Assembly: GCA_964571215.1 (NCBI GenBank) | Contig: CAZMZZ010000005.1 | Span: 1-53,386, forward strand | DNA length: 53,386 bases | Direction: 5' to 3' | Source of the DNA: CAJWPI01 sp964571215 | GTDB lineage: Bacteria; Pseudomonadota; Gammaproteobacteria; Magnimaribacterales; Magnimaribacteraceae | Part shown: piece by piece, positions 25,191 through 33,655 of the stretch | Layout of the letters: every line of letters starts with the position of its first letter | Position numbering within the stretch: the stretch's first letter is position 1 | Notes under the pieces: generated by a model | Databases searched by the model: none | What the model was told of the DNA's origin: nothing | The model's input: only the letters and a program-made list of their open reading frames with translations | Translations under genes and position numbers: made by a program

Positions 25191-26293
25191 TTAGGTGTGC
25201 TAACCCCTTAGAACAATACAATTCTTATAAGTCAGAAATTGATACCGCTATCTCAAATGTATTGAATCAAGGGAATTATATTTTGGGAGATGAAGTAAAA
25301 AGCTTTGAACAAGAATTTTCTAATTATATTGGAGTTGATTATGGTATTGGTGTAGGAAATGGAACTGATGCTTTGCTTGTTGCTTTAAAAGCATGTGGAG
25401 TTGGTTCTGAGGATGAGGTTATTACTGTTTCACACACAGCTGTAGCAACAACCACATCAATAATTATGTCAGGAGCAAAACCAGTTTTAGTAGATATAGA
25501 GCCTAATTTTTTTTCGATAGATTTAAGTAAATTAGAAGCAGCAATAACAGAAAATACGAAAGCAATAATATTAGTTCATTTATATGGATGCCCTGCAGAT
25601 ATTGAGGGAATTAAGAAGATAGCTAAAAGAAATAGTATCTTTTTAATAGAAGACTGTGCCCAGGCACACGGAGCAGATTATCAAGGTAGACGAGTGGGAA
25701 GTTTTGGAGATTTAAGTTGTTTTAGTTTTTATCCTACAAAAAATTTAGGAGCAATAGGTGATGGAGGAATAGTATTAACACAAGATGATGTTCTAGCTGA
25801 AAAATGTTTAGAGCTTAGGGAGTATGGATGGAAAGAAAGATATAGCAGTTCCACTTTAGGATGGAATACAAGACTAGACGAGATTCAGGCAGCTATTCTT
25901 AGGGTTAAACTTAAATATCTTGATTTAGATAATAAGAAAAGAATTAGGATTGCTCGTATGTACCAGGATTTACTCTGTGATTCAAATATACAACTTCCAA
26001 AAGAAAGGGAAGAATCTACTCATGTTTATCATCTTTTTGTGATCCAATCTGATAATAGAGATAATTTGATGGAGCATCTCCATAAAAAAGAGATTTTTGT
26101 CAATATTCATTATCCTCTTCCTGTCCATTTACAACCCTTTTATACATCTATATTGAAACAAAGAGACTTGAAGATTACCGAATCAATATCAAAGAAAATT
26201 CTTTCTTTACCTATGTATCCTGAACTACTAGATAAGGAAGTAGAAGAAGTCTCTTCAGCAATTAATGGTTTTGATCAAAGCAAGGTTATATGA
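25187..26293 (+). CDS. DegT/DnrJ/EryC1/StrS family PLP-dependent sugar aminotransferase
   Basis: A protein of about 368 residues. It shows the fold-type I PLP features of sugar aminotransferases: GNGTDAL near the N-terminus for phosphate binding, EDCAQAHGA with the ring-stacking aspartate, and FYPTKNLGAIGDGG with the Schiff-base lysine. The start is taken as ATG 25187, overlapping the previous stop as ATGA; a longer frame to 25151 lies within the methyltransferase gene. The family converts keto sugars to amino sugars using glutamate, although some members act as dehydratases. Here it probably aminates the sugar that the adjacent methyltransferase or epimerases modify. Order of steps is unknown. 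Confidence 0.92.
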   Translation: MIRCANPLEQYNSYKSEIDTAISNVLNQGNYILGDEVKSFEQEFSNYIGVDYGIGVGNGTDALLVALKACGVGSEDEVITVSHTAVATTTSIIMSGAKPVLVDIEPNFFSIDLSKLEAAITENTKAIILVHLYGCPADIEGIKKIAKRNSIFLIEDCAQAHGADYQGRRVGSFGDLSCFSFYPTKNLGAIGDGGIVLTQDDVLAEKCLELREYGWKERYSSSTLGWNTRLDEIQAAILRVKLKYLDLDNKKRIRIARMYQDLLCDSNIQLPKEREESTHVYHLFVIQSDNRDNLMEHLHKKEIFVNIHYPLPVHLQPFYTSILKQRDLKITESISKKILSLPMYPELLDKEVEEVSSAINGFDQSKVI

Positions 26294-27276
26294 ATAGTTT
26301 TAAGGGCAAGAGAATATTGATAACGGGAGGCATAGGGTTTATAGGAAGTAACCTGGCACACAGTCTAATAAATGAGGGAGCTGAAATAACAATACTTGAT
26401 AATTCAGATCCTGAATCTGGAAGTAATTCTTTTAATATAAGAAATATAGAATCCGACATTGAGATTCTAAAAGAAGACATCATTAATTACGATACTATTC
26501 TCGATGCTGTTAAAGGGAAAGATGTTGTTTTTAATGCAGCAGCAAGCACTTCTCATTCGATTTCAATGAAAAAACCGTGGGAAAATTTAAGAACCAATAC
26601 CCTCGGAGTTTTAAATATTCTTGAATCAATTAAGACTATAGAGCCTGATATTTCTTTTGTTCATATTGGTACAACTACGCAAATAGGACCAATGAGGTCC
26701 TCACCAAGTGATGAATTGCATCCTGAATTTCCAACTGACATGTATTCAGCAAATAAAGTAGTTGGAGAAAAATACACTCTTTTATACGCTAAGGCTTATG
26801 GGTTAAGGTGTTGTGTAGTTAGATTACCTAATGTTTATGGTCCAAGAGCAGCTATCCATAGCCCAAACTTTACTTTTAATAATTTTTTTATTGGTCTTGC
26901 TCTTCAAGGACAGAAAATAACTGTATTCAAACCGGGAGATCAATTAAGAAATGTTATCTTCGTTGAAGATGCTATTAATGCTCTTAAATTAGCTTGTTTA
27001 TCAGAAGACTCTCAAGGAGAGACTTTTATTGCTTGTTCTGATAATCATTTTTCTGTCAAAGAAATAGCAGAAAAAACAGCGGAAGTAATTGGAGGAGGAG
27101 TGTCTATGTTGGACTGGCCCGAAGATAAAGAAAGTATCGAGGTAGGAGATGCAGTATTTACCAATAAAAAAATTAAATCTATTTTGGGATGGAAAACTTC
27201 AATAGAGTTAGAAGAAGGTCTTACAATAACAAAAGATTATTACTCAGAATGTTTAAAGCATTATCTAAATGGCTAA
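26290..27276 (+). CDS. NAD-dependent epimerase/dehydratase (extended SDR)
   Basis: A 328-residue extended SDR with the N-terminal GGIGFIGSN dinucleotide motif and an acidic ribose-binding residue (ILDNS), plus the YSANK catalytic pair and VRLPNVYGPR, the usual strand and loop before the substrate-binding domain. The family includes UDP-glucose 4-epimerase, dTDP-glucose dehydratase and related enzymes. The ATG overlaps the preceding stop (ATGA) and its own end overlaps the next start by eight bases, so it is tightly coupled. It probably makes or modifies the keto intermediate needed by the methyltransferase and aminotransferase. Confidence 0.9.
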   Translation: MNSFKGKRILITGGIGFIGSNLAHSLINEGAEITILDNSDPESGSNSFNIRNIESDIEILKEDIINYDTILDAVKGKDVVFNAAASTSHSISMKKPWENLRTNTLGVLNILESIKTIEPDISFVHIGTTTQIGPMRSSPSDELHPEFPTDMYSANKVVGEKYTLLYAKAYGLRCCVVRLPNVYGPRAAIHSPNFTFNNFFIGLALQGQKITVFKPGDQLRNVIFVEDAINALKLACLSEDSQGETFIACSDNHFSVKEIAEKTAEVIGGGVSMLDWPEDKESIEVGDAVFTNKKIKSILGWKTSIELEEGLTITKDYYSECLKHYLNG

Positions 27277-28219
27277 GAAAATTCTTATAACTGGTTCATT
27301 AGGACATATCGGATCAAAGTTAATACATAGCCTAAATGGAAATGATTTTAGTCTAGTAAAAATGATCGATAATTTATCAACACAAAGATTTTCTTCTCTT
27401 TTTAATTTACCTTCAGATGTTAATTTTCTTTTCCATCAAGAAGATATTCTTGATGCTAATCTTAATAAGCTATTTAGAGATATTGATGTAGTTATTCACT
27501 TAGCTGCATTAACAGATGCTGCAACTAGTTTTGAAAGAAAAGATGATGTAGAAGCGGTTAACTATCAAGGGACTCTTAAAGTAATTTCTGCTTGTGAAGC
27601 AAATAGTTGTAAACTACTTTTTCCTTCAACAACAAGTGTTTATGGAAGCCAAGAAGAAGAGGTAGACGAAAATTGTTCAAAGGAAGATCTATTGCCTCAG
27701 AGTCCTTACGCTGAAACAAAACTAAAGTCAGAAGAAAAAATAAAAGAAAAAGTTGCTAGTAATAAACTTAAGGCTTCTATACTTAGGTTAGGAACAATTT
27801 TTGGTTCTTCAAGGGGTATGCGTTTTCATACAGCTGTAAATAAATTTTGCTGGCAGGCTTCTTTAGGAGAATCATTATCAGTATGGAGCACAGCTCTAGA
27901 TCAGAAAAGACCTTACCTTGGCTTAAATGATGCAGTAAATGCCTTTAAGTTTTTTATCGAAAAGGATATCTTTAATGGTGAGATATTTAATGTTGTTACT
28001 TCAAATAGTACGGTTAAGGAAGTAGTAGGTTGTATTCAAAAATATATCAAAGAAGTAAAAATAGATTTTGTAGACACTGAAATTATGAACCAGTTATCTT
28101 ACGAAGTTTCATCTAAAAAAATTGAATCTATTGGTTTCAAGTTTAGTGATAATTTAGAAGAAGGTATAAAAGAAACTATTCACCTCTTAGGAGCAATAAA
28201 AAACTCAGAAACACAGTAA
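27269..28219 (+). CDS. NAD-dependent epimerase/dehydratase (extended SDR), second copy
   Basis: A 316-residue extended SDR with GSLGHIGS at the N-terminus, VIDNLSTQR-type strand after it (MIDNLS), TTSVYGS for the catalytic Thr/Ser and YAETK for Tyr and Lys. It differs enough from the preceding epimerase that it is not a recent tandem duplicate; the two may catalyse separate steps such as dehydration and reduction or epimerisation. It overlaps the upstream gene by eight bases and is the last gene of the cassette. No glycosyltransferase or flippase follows; a reverse-strand microprotein and a transporter come next. Confidence 0.88.
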   Translation: MAKKILITGSLGHIGSKLIHSLNGNDFSLVKMIDNLSTQRFSSLFNLPSDVNFLFHQEDILDANLNKLFRDIDVVIHLAALTDAATSFERKDDVEAVNYQGTLKVISACEANSCKLLFPSTTSVYGSQEEEVDENCSKEDLLPQSPYAETKLKSEEKIKEKVASNKLKASILRLGTIFGSSRGMRFHTAVNKFCWQASLGESLSVWSTALDQKRPYLGLNDAVNAFKFFIEKDIFNGEIFNVVTSNSTVKEVVGCIQKYIKEVKIDFVDTEIMNQLSYEVSSKKIESIGFKFSDNLEEGIKETIHLLGAIKNSETQ

Positions 28220-28220
28220 A

Positions 28221-28322
28221 TTAACTAAGATATAAAGAAAGCACAATCAATGCTACAGTCACAACTCCTATCAAACTAAAGAAAGCACCCAAAGTAATTA
28301 TAGTTTTTTTATCTTCTTGCAT
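28221..28322 (-). CDS. 33-residue single-pass membrane microprotein
   Basis: A reverse-strand frame encodes 33 residues: a charged start (MQEDKK) then a continuous hydrophobic helix (TIITLGAFFSLIGVVTVALI and beyond) ending LYLS. An AAGGA sits 7 bases upstream of the ATG on the reverse strand, which strongly supports translation. The topology would be one transmembrane helix with a short cytoplasmic N-terminus. It lies between the sugar cassette and the UMF1-type transporter, in the opposite direction to both. I recognise no family. It could be a regulator or small subunit of a membrane complex, but nothing in the sequence proves this. Confidence 0.6.
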   Translation of the reverse strand: MQEDKKTIITLGAFFSLIGVVTVALIVLSLYLS

Positions 28323-28360
28323 TATATATTCCTTAAAATTATTTAAATTATTCACACAAG

Positions 28361-29617
28361 ATGAGGATAGGTCAAAAAGAAATTAATAAATCTGCTTTTA
28401 GTTGGGCTGTTTATGATTGGGCAAATTCAGCTTTTGCAACTAGTGTTATGGCAGGATTTTTCCCCTTATTTTTTAAATCTTATTGGGGTTCTAGTTTATC
28501 AGATGCTGAGAGCACTTTTGTTATTGGTTCAGCAAATTCAATTGTGGGGTTATTCATTGCCATCAGTGCACCTGTTTTAGGAGCTTTTGCTGACTCCGGA
28601 AACTCTAAAAAAAGATTTTTATTTGTTTTTGCTTTTCTAGGTATCATTTCAACAGGGTATTTATTTTTTATTTCTGAGAGCTCATGGAAGATTGCTGTAA
28701 CCTTCTATGCTCTTGGTGTTATAGGATTTTCTGGGGGAAATATTTTTTATGATTCTCTTCTGATTTCAGTAGCTAAAGAAGGGGAACGAAATAATATTTC
28801 TTCTCTTGGATTCTCTTTAGGGTATTTAGGAGGAGGTCTATTGTTTCTTTTAAATGTACTAATGTTTTCATTCCCTAACTTTTTTGGTTTCAATTCTCAA
28901 ATTGAAGCAGTTTTATGGTCTTTCTTGTCAGTGGCTCTATGGTGGAGTATTTTTTCAACCCCTATATTTATAAATGTAGATGAACCAAATCTAAGAGATA
29001 AGAGAAAACCTCTTTTAAAAATTATCTTTGATGGATTTCAAAGTTTATATGAAACAGGAAAATCAATTAGAAAATACAAGAGGGCAGTAATTTTTTTACT
29101 TGCTTATTTTCTTTACATGGATGGTGTAGATACTATTATTAGAATGGCTACTTCCTATGGTTCTGATATAGGTCTCTCTGCACAATCAATGATTAGTGCT
29201 TTACTTCTTACCCAATTTATCGGGTTCCCAGCTACTCTAATTTTCGGTTTATATGCTGATAGATTTGGTCACAGAGAATCTCTTTCTTTTGCAATATTGG
29301 TTTATATCTTTGTAGTAATATTTAGTGCTCAAATGGATACAGCAACTGAGTTTTTTATCTTAGCTTCAGTAATCGGTCTAGTTCAAGGTGGTGTTCAAGC
29401 TATAAGTAGATCTTTCTTTAGTAGTCTAATACCGACTGAGAAAGCAGCAGAATTTTTTGGATTTTATAACTTTATTGGAAAATCATCTGTCTTTATAGGA
29501 CCATTTATGGTGTCTGGTATCGCATTACTAACTGATAGCCCAAGTTTAGGTATTTTAAGCTTATTAATACTTTTTATACCTGGATTAATTCTACTATGGA
29601 AAGTACCTAAGAATTAA
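28361..29617 (+). CDS. MFS transporter, UMF1 family (Atg22-like)
   Basis: A 418-residue, 12-helix major facilitator. The start motif FSWAVYDWANSAFATS is diagnostic of the UMF1/Atg22-like group, and the DSGNSKKRFL loop between helices 2 and 3 and the later ADRFGHR loop match the MFS signature. Yeast Atg22 exports amino acids from the vacuole; bacterial members are mostly of unknown substrate. Its end overlaps the convergent GDPD-type gene by 11 bases, without room for a terminator. It may export or import a small polar solute. Confidence 0.9.
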   Translation: MRIGQKEINKSAFSWAVYDWANSAFATSVMAGFFPLFFKSYWGSSLSDAESTFVIGSANSIVGLFIAISAPVLGAFADSGNSKKRFLFVFAFLGIISTGYLFFISESSWKIAVTFYALGVIGFSGGNIFYDSLLISVAKEGERNNISSLGFSLGYLGGGLLFLLNVLMFSFPNFFGFNSQIEAVLWSFLSVALWWSIFSTPIFINVDEPNLRDKRKPLLKIIFDGFQSLYETGKSIRKYKRAVIFLLAYFLYMDGVDTIIRMATSYGSDIGLSAQSMISALLLTQFIGFPATLIFGLYADRFGHRESLSFAILVYIFVVIFSAQMDTATEFFILASVIGLVQGGVQAISRSFFSSLIPTEKAAEFFGFYNFIGKSSVFIGPFMVSGIALLTDSPSLGILSLLILFIPGLILLWKVPKN

Positions 29618-30368
29618 ATAAACCTTTTTCTTTCATGAACTTTTTTAAGACTGAGGGTTTGTCAGTCATTAACCCATCAACTCCTAAATTAAATAAACGA
29701 TTCATTTCGTATTCGTCATCTACTGTCCAAACATGTACAAATTTATTTAGTTTATGATTATTCTCAATAAAGGATCTTGTAACGATCGGTATTCCCCATT
29801 GTGAAACAGGAACTTGGGCGCAATCCCCCTCAGGGATTACAATATTTAGACCTAGAGAGTTGATAATTAACTTCAAGATATCCATTTGACCGGAAGAAGT
29901 ACATGTACCTTCTCCAGCTATTTTTCTAATCTTTTTAAGCCTTTTAGAAGAAAAAGAAGCTAGGCAGACTCGATTTATACTTCGATTAGATTTTATTATT
30001 CTTATCGTTTCTTCTACTGCATCTTCTGTTTTAATATCTATATTAAATCTTAGATTAGGAAATGAACTTAAGGCTTCAGATAAAAGAGGTATCCTGCCTC
30101 CACCTTTAAGCTCTATCTTTTTTATTTCTTGGAATGAGAGATTTCTAATTTGATTTCTAATTCCAGCCATTCTTTCAAGATTATCATCATGAAAAATAAC
30201 TATTTGCCCATCTTTACTTGCCTGAACATCAGTTTCCATAAAAACAAAGCCTAAATCTGAAGAGTATTGAAAAGCTTCTAAAGTATTTTCTGTTTCTTTC
30301 TCATCGCCTCCTCTATGTACAAACCCAAAAAAAGAAAAACCTTCAAAATATGGATGAACTTTATGCAT
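29607..30368 (-). CDS. Glycerophosphodiester phosphodiesterase family protein
   Basis: A 253-residue TIM-barrel phosphodiesterase. The catalytic motif FVHRGGDEKETENT is near residue 16, with the expected HRG and Glu, then METDVQASKDG and VIFHDD, which supply the remaining metal and catalytic residues. Late VWTVDDEYEM and GLMTDKP are also standard. There is no clear signal peptide, so it is likely cytoplasmic and hydrolyses glycerophosphodiesters to glycerol-3-phosphate and an alcohol. It is convergent with the UMF1-type gene and divergent from the oxaloacetate decarboxylase operon across 178 bases that hold no other gene. Confidence 0.9.
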   Translation of the reverse strand: MHKVHPYFEGFSFFGFVHRGGDEKETENTLEAFQYSSDLGFVFMETDVQASKDGQIVIFHDDNLERMAGIRNQIRNLSFQEIKKIELKGGGRIPLLSEALSSFPNLRFNIDIKTEDAVEETIRIIKSNRSINRVCLASFSSKRLKKIRKIAGEGTCTSSGQMDILKLIINSLGLNIVIPEGDCAQVPVSQWGIPIVTRSFIENNHKLNKFVHVWTVDDEYEMNRLFNLGVDGLMTDKPSVLKKFMKEKGLFNS

Positions 30369-30517
30369 TTTTGTAATGTTTATTAGAATTTATAAATTGA
30401 ATGTCTACCCATTTTACCTTAGGTACTTATATTACATATTTGTTTTTCTTTTTTTTATAGACATGTATGTTCTTTTAATTTCTTTTTCACCTGAGAATAT
30501 TTTTCCTAAAATTTTAC

Positions 30518-30523
30518 TATGAT
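30518..30523 (+). promoter_or_regulatory. Possible -10 element upstream of the oad operon
   Basis: TATGAT followed by an A-rich stretch lies 23 bases before the TTG start of the small subunit, in the 178-base divergent gap with the phosphodiesterase gene. An AGGA at 30536-30539 separates it from the start and would serve as ribosome site. No convincing -35 hexamer is seen at 17 bases, so support is weak. Confidence 0.3.
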
Positions 30524-30546
30524 AAAATTACTTATAGGATAAAATT

Positions 30547-30759
30547 TTGGAACATCAACTATTAGCAGAAGCTTCAAATTTGTTGTTATATGGCTTAGTT
30601 ACAGTCTTTATATTTCTTTGTCTTTTAATTTTCTTAACTTCGTTGATGTCAAAATTAGTCATACAATTATCTTTAACTGAATTAATAGAAAAGAAAGATT
30701 CTCATCTTGAACAAGCAATCAAGGAAGCTGCTATTAAATTTCATAACAAAAGAGGGTAA
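30547..30759 (+). CDS. oadG: Oxaloacetate decarboxylase gamma (small) subunit
   Basis: A 70-residue protein with a single N-terminal membrane helix (LLLYGLVTVFIFLCLLIFL) and a charged cytoplasmic tail, the layout of the gamma subunit that links alpha to beta in Na+-translocating decarboxylases. The start is TTG at 30547, with AGGA 7 bases upstream; no ATG is available at this position. It is followed after two bases by the alpha subunit, and beta comes next, matching the common gamma-alpha-beta order. Sequence in this subunit is poorly conserved, so the call leans on topology and position. Confidence 0.82.
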   Translation: MEHQLLAEASNLLLYGLVTVFIFLCLLIFLTSLMSKLVIQLSLTELIEKKDSHLEQAIKEAAIKFHNKRG

Positions 30760-30761
30760 TT

Positions 30762-32519
30762 ATGAATTCTGATAGTCCATTAGGAATAACAGATGTAGTT
30801 CTTAGAGATGCATCACAATCCTTATTAGCTACAAGAGTAAGATTAGACGATATGCTACCAATAGCAGAAAAGTTAGATAGCGTTGGATTTTGGTCAGTAG
30901 AATCGTGGGGTGGGGCAACTTTTGATGCTTGCATAAGGTACTTAGGAGAAGACCCTTGGGAAAGAATTAGAGAATTAAAAAAAGCTATGCCAAATACTCC
31001 ACAGCAAATGTTGTTAAGAGGTCAGAATATTCTAGGGTATAGGCATTATGCAGATGATGTAGTTAAAAAATTTGTTGAAACTAGCGTAAAGAATGGCGTA
31101 GATGTTTTCAGGGTTTTTGATGCTATGAATGATACTAGAAATTTGGAAACTGCTATCAAATCGGTAAAAGAAAATGGTAAGCATGCACAAGGAACGATCT
31201 CATATACAATTAGTCCGGTTCACACAATCGAAACCTGGATAGATTTATCCAAAAAAATTGAAGATTTAGGTGCTGACTCTCTTGCCATCAAAGATATGGC
31301 AGGTTTATTAAAACCCTATATAGCTTTTGATCTAGTAACAAGATTAAAGAAAGAGCTACAAATACCTATACATATGCAGTGTCATGCCACGACAGGAATG
31401 TCTACTGCTACTGCAATAAAGGCTGTGGAAGCAGGAATCGATAATATTGACACTTCTATTTCATCAATGAGCATGACTTATGGTCATTCGCCAACTGAAT
31501 CTATTGTAGCTATCCTTCAGGATACACCTCGTGCTACAGGTTTAGATTTAGGAACACTTGAAGAGATAGCAGCTTACTTCAGACCTATAAGAGAAAAATA
31601 TTCAAAATTTGAAGGTTCTCTCAAAGGAATAGACTCTAGGATTCTAGTAGCCCAGGTACCAGGAGGCATGTTTACTAACATGGAAAATCAATTAAAAGAA
31701 CAAAAGGCAAGCGACAAATTAAATGAAGTTTTAGAAGAGATTCCAAAAGTAAGAGAGGATCTTGGTTTTATACCCCTAGTTACTCCTACATCACAGATAG
31801 TTGGAACCCAGGCAGTATTAAATGTTTTGTCTGGAGAAAGATATAAGAGCATATCAAAAGAAACTAGCGATCTACTTTCAGGGGAATATGGCAAAACCCC
31901 TTCTAATGTAAATGAACAACTTCAAAAAAGAGTTCTAGGAGAAAAAGAAGCCATCACATGTAGACCTGCAGATCTAATCAAACCGGAATTGGAAGAACTA
32001 AAAAGAAAGTTTAAAGAAAAGGCTAAGGATTTAAATTTTCATGCCGATCTTAAATCAGATGAAGATCTCTTAACTTTTTCAATTTTTCCACAAGTTGCTG
32101 AAAAATTTTTCGTTAACAGAAATGATCCAGACTTTTTTGAAGAAAATCCTGCTCAAGTAATAGAGCAATCAGAGGGGTATTACAAGGTAGCCGTAGAAGA
32201 TGAAGAGTACATAGTAAAAGTTGATGGATACGATGCAACTTTGGTCTCTAGTAAAGCAGAAATACAAAACCAAACAAAAGTAGAGCAAAATCATGATCAA
32301 GAAAGCAATATCCCAATACCAAGTCCTCTTGCAGGAAATGTTCATAAGGTTCTAGTAAAAGAGGGTGATCAAGTTAATTCAGGCCAAGTAGTGCTTATTC
32401 TAGAAGCCATGAAAATGGAAACGGAAGTTCAATCTTTAGACTCAGGGATTGTAAAAACTATCCATGTTTCCGAAGGAGATGAGGTTGCTGTAGATCAAAT
32501 TATGATCTCTCTTAGCTAA
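30762..32519 (+). CDS. oadA: Oxaloacetate decarboxylase alpha subunit (biotin-dependent)
   Basis: A 585-residue protein. The N-terminal carboxyltransferase barrel begins with LRDASQSLLATR, has FRVFDAMND and the metal-binding MQCHATTG, and continues with the conserved PGGM segment (QVPGGMFTNM). A Pro-rich linker (IPIPSPLAG) leads to a C-terminal biotinyl domain with EAMKMET, whose lysine is at about 551. This is the complete architecture of OadA; homologous pyruvate carboxylase B subunits are similar, but the neighbouring gamma and beta subunits settle the assignment. With them it forms a membrane complex that decarboxylates oxaloacetate and pumps Na+ outward. Confidence 0.95.
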   Translation: MNSDSPLGITDVVLRDASQSLLATRVRLDDMLPIAEKLDSVGFWSVESWGGATFDACIRYLGEDPWERIRELKKAMPNTPQQMLLRGQNILGYRHYADDVVKKFVETSVKNGVDVFRVFDAMNDTRNLETAIKSVKENGKHAQGTISYTISPVHTIETWIDLSKKIEDLGADSLAIKDMAGLLKPYIAFDLVTRLKKELQIPIHMQCHATTGMSTATAIKAVEAGIDNIDTSISSMSMTYGHSPTESIVAILQDTPRATGLDLGTLEEIAAYFRPIREKYSKFEGSLKGIDSRILVAQVPGGMFTNMENQLKEQKASDKLNEVLEEIPKVREDLGFIPLVTPTSQIVGTQAVLNVLSGERYKSISKETSDLLSGEYGKTPSNVNEQLQKRVLGEKEAITCRPADLIKPELEELKRKFKEKAKDLNFHADLKSDEDLLTFSIFPQVAEKFFVNRNDPDFFEENPAQVIEQSEGYYKVAVEDEEYIVKVDGYDATLVSSKAEIQNQTKVEQNHDQESNIPIPSPLAGNVHKVLVKEGDQVNSGQVVLILEAMKMETEVQSLDSGIVKTIHVSEGDEVAVDQIMISLS

Positions 32520-32521
32520 AG

Positions 32522-33640
32522 ATGGAAATAACTGAAATTATTGGTCTTTTAAATATAAGCTTGGGGCAAATATGTATGATTTTTATTTGCTTACTTTTGT
32601 TATACCTTGCTATTGCAAAAAAATTTGAACCTTTACTTCTTTTACCAATAGGTTTTGGAGGCTTATTAGCAAACATACCAGAAGCAGGTCTAGCTGACCC
32701 CGGAGGCATCTTATATTTTTTCTACGAAAACGGCATTAAAACAACAGCTTTTCCCTTAATCATCTTTATGGGAGTAGGAGCTCTTACTGATTTTGGTCCT
32801 CTATTAGCAAATCCAAAGACTATGTTGCTTGGAGCGGCTGCTCAAGTAGGGATATTTGCCACTGTATTTGGTGCTGTGGGTTTATCTATAACTGGATTGG
32901 TAGACTTTTCTATTAAGGATGCAGCTGCTATTGGAATTATTGGAGGAGCAGATGGACCGACAGCGATTTATGTATCGAGCATTCTGGCACCAGATTTATT
33001 AGGAGCCATAGCGGTAGCAGCTTACTCATACATGGCTTTAGTTCCACTTATACAGCCTCCAATAATGAAATTTTTTACGACTAAATCTGAAAGGTCTATT
33101 CAAATGCATCAACTCAGAGAAGTTAACCAGAGAGAAAGAATACTCTTTCCAATACTTCTTGTCTTAGTGGTTGCTCTAGCTTTACCTGCTTCTGCCCCTT
33201 TATTGGGTATGTTTTGTCTTGGTAATTTGATGAGGGAAGCTGGAGTAGTCGATAGACTAAGTAATACTGTACAAAATTCCTTAATAAATATAGTAACAAT
33301 TTTCCTAGGTTTAGCAGTAGGATCAAAATTAAAAGCAGAGGGTTTCTTAGAGACAGAAACTTTAGGAATACTCCTGTTGGGAGCAGTTGCATTTTCTATA
33401 GGAACAGCAAGTGGAGTCTTGATGGCAAAAGGCATAAATATCTTTTCTAAAACTAAGATTAATCCATTAATTGGTGCTGCTGGCGTATCTGCTGTTCCTA
33501 TGGCAGCTAGAGTCGTAAATAAGGTAGGACTAGAAGAGAACCCTCAAAACTTCCTACTAATGCATGCTATGGGTCCCAATGTTGCTGGAGTGATAGGATC
33601 AACAGTAGCTGCTGGGATAATGATTACCCTTTTGTCATAG
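32522..33640 (+). CDS. oadB: Oxaloacetate decarboxylase beta subunit, Na+ pump
   Basis: A 372-residue polytopic membrane protein. The central segment GIIGGADGPTAIYVSS contains the conserved GGADGPT motif whose aspartate takes part in Na+ coupling, and the ending HAMGPNVAGVIGSTVAAG is characteristic of OadB/MmdB/GcdB. The start is two bases after the alpha subunit stop. It moves Na+ out while carboxybiotin is decarboxylated. The Na+ gradient could power transporters such as the concentrative nucleoside transporter at 51 kb. Methylmalonyl-CoA decarboxylase beta is a near homologue, but the alpha subunit here points to oxaloacetate. Confidence 0.94.
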   Translation: MEITEIIGLLNISLGQICMIFICLLLLYLAIAKKFEPLLLLPIGFGGLLANIPEAGLADPGGILYFFYENGIKTTAFPLIIFMGVGALTDFGPLLANPKTMLLGAAAQVGIFATVFGAVGLSITGLVDFSIKDAAAIGIIGGADGPTAIYVSSILAPDLLGAIAVAAYSYMALVPLIQPPIMKFFTTKSERSIQMHQLREVNQRERILFPILLVLVVALALPASAPLLGMFCLGNLMREAGVVDRLSNTVQNSLINIVTIFLGLAVGSKLKAEGFLETETLGILLLGAVAFSIGTASGVLMAKGINIFSKTKINPLIGAAGVSAVPMAARVVNKVGLEENPQNFLLMHAMGPNVAGVIGSTVAAGIMITLLS

Positions 33641-33655
33641 TAAAAAATAATTAGC

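Noticed and set aside
33109..33435. Two reverse-strand open frames opposite oadB
   Set aside because: They lie wholly inside oadB, in different frames from each other, with no ribosome site or recognisable motif.
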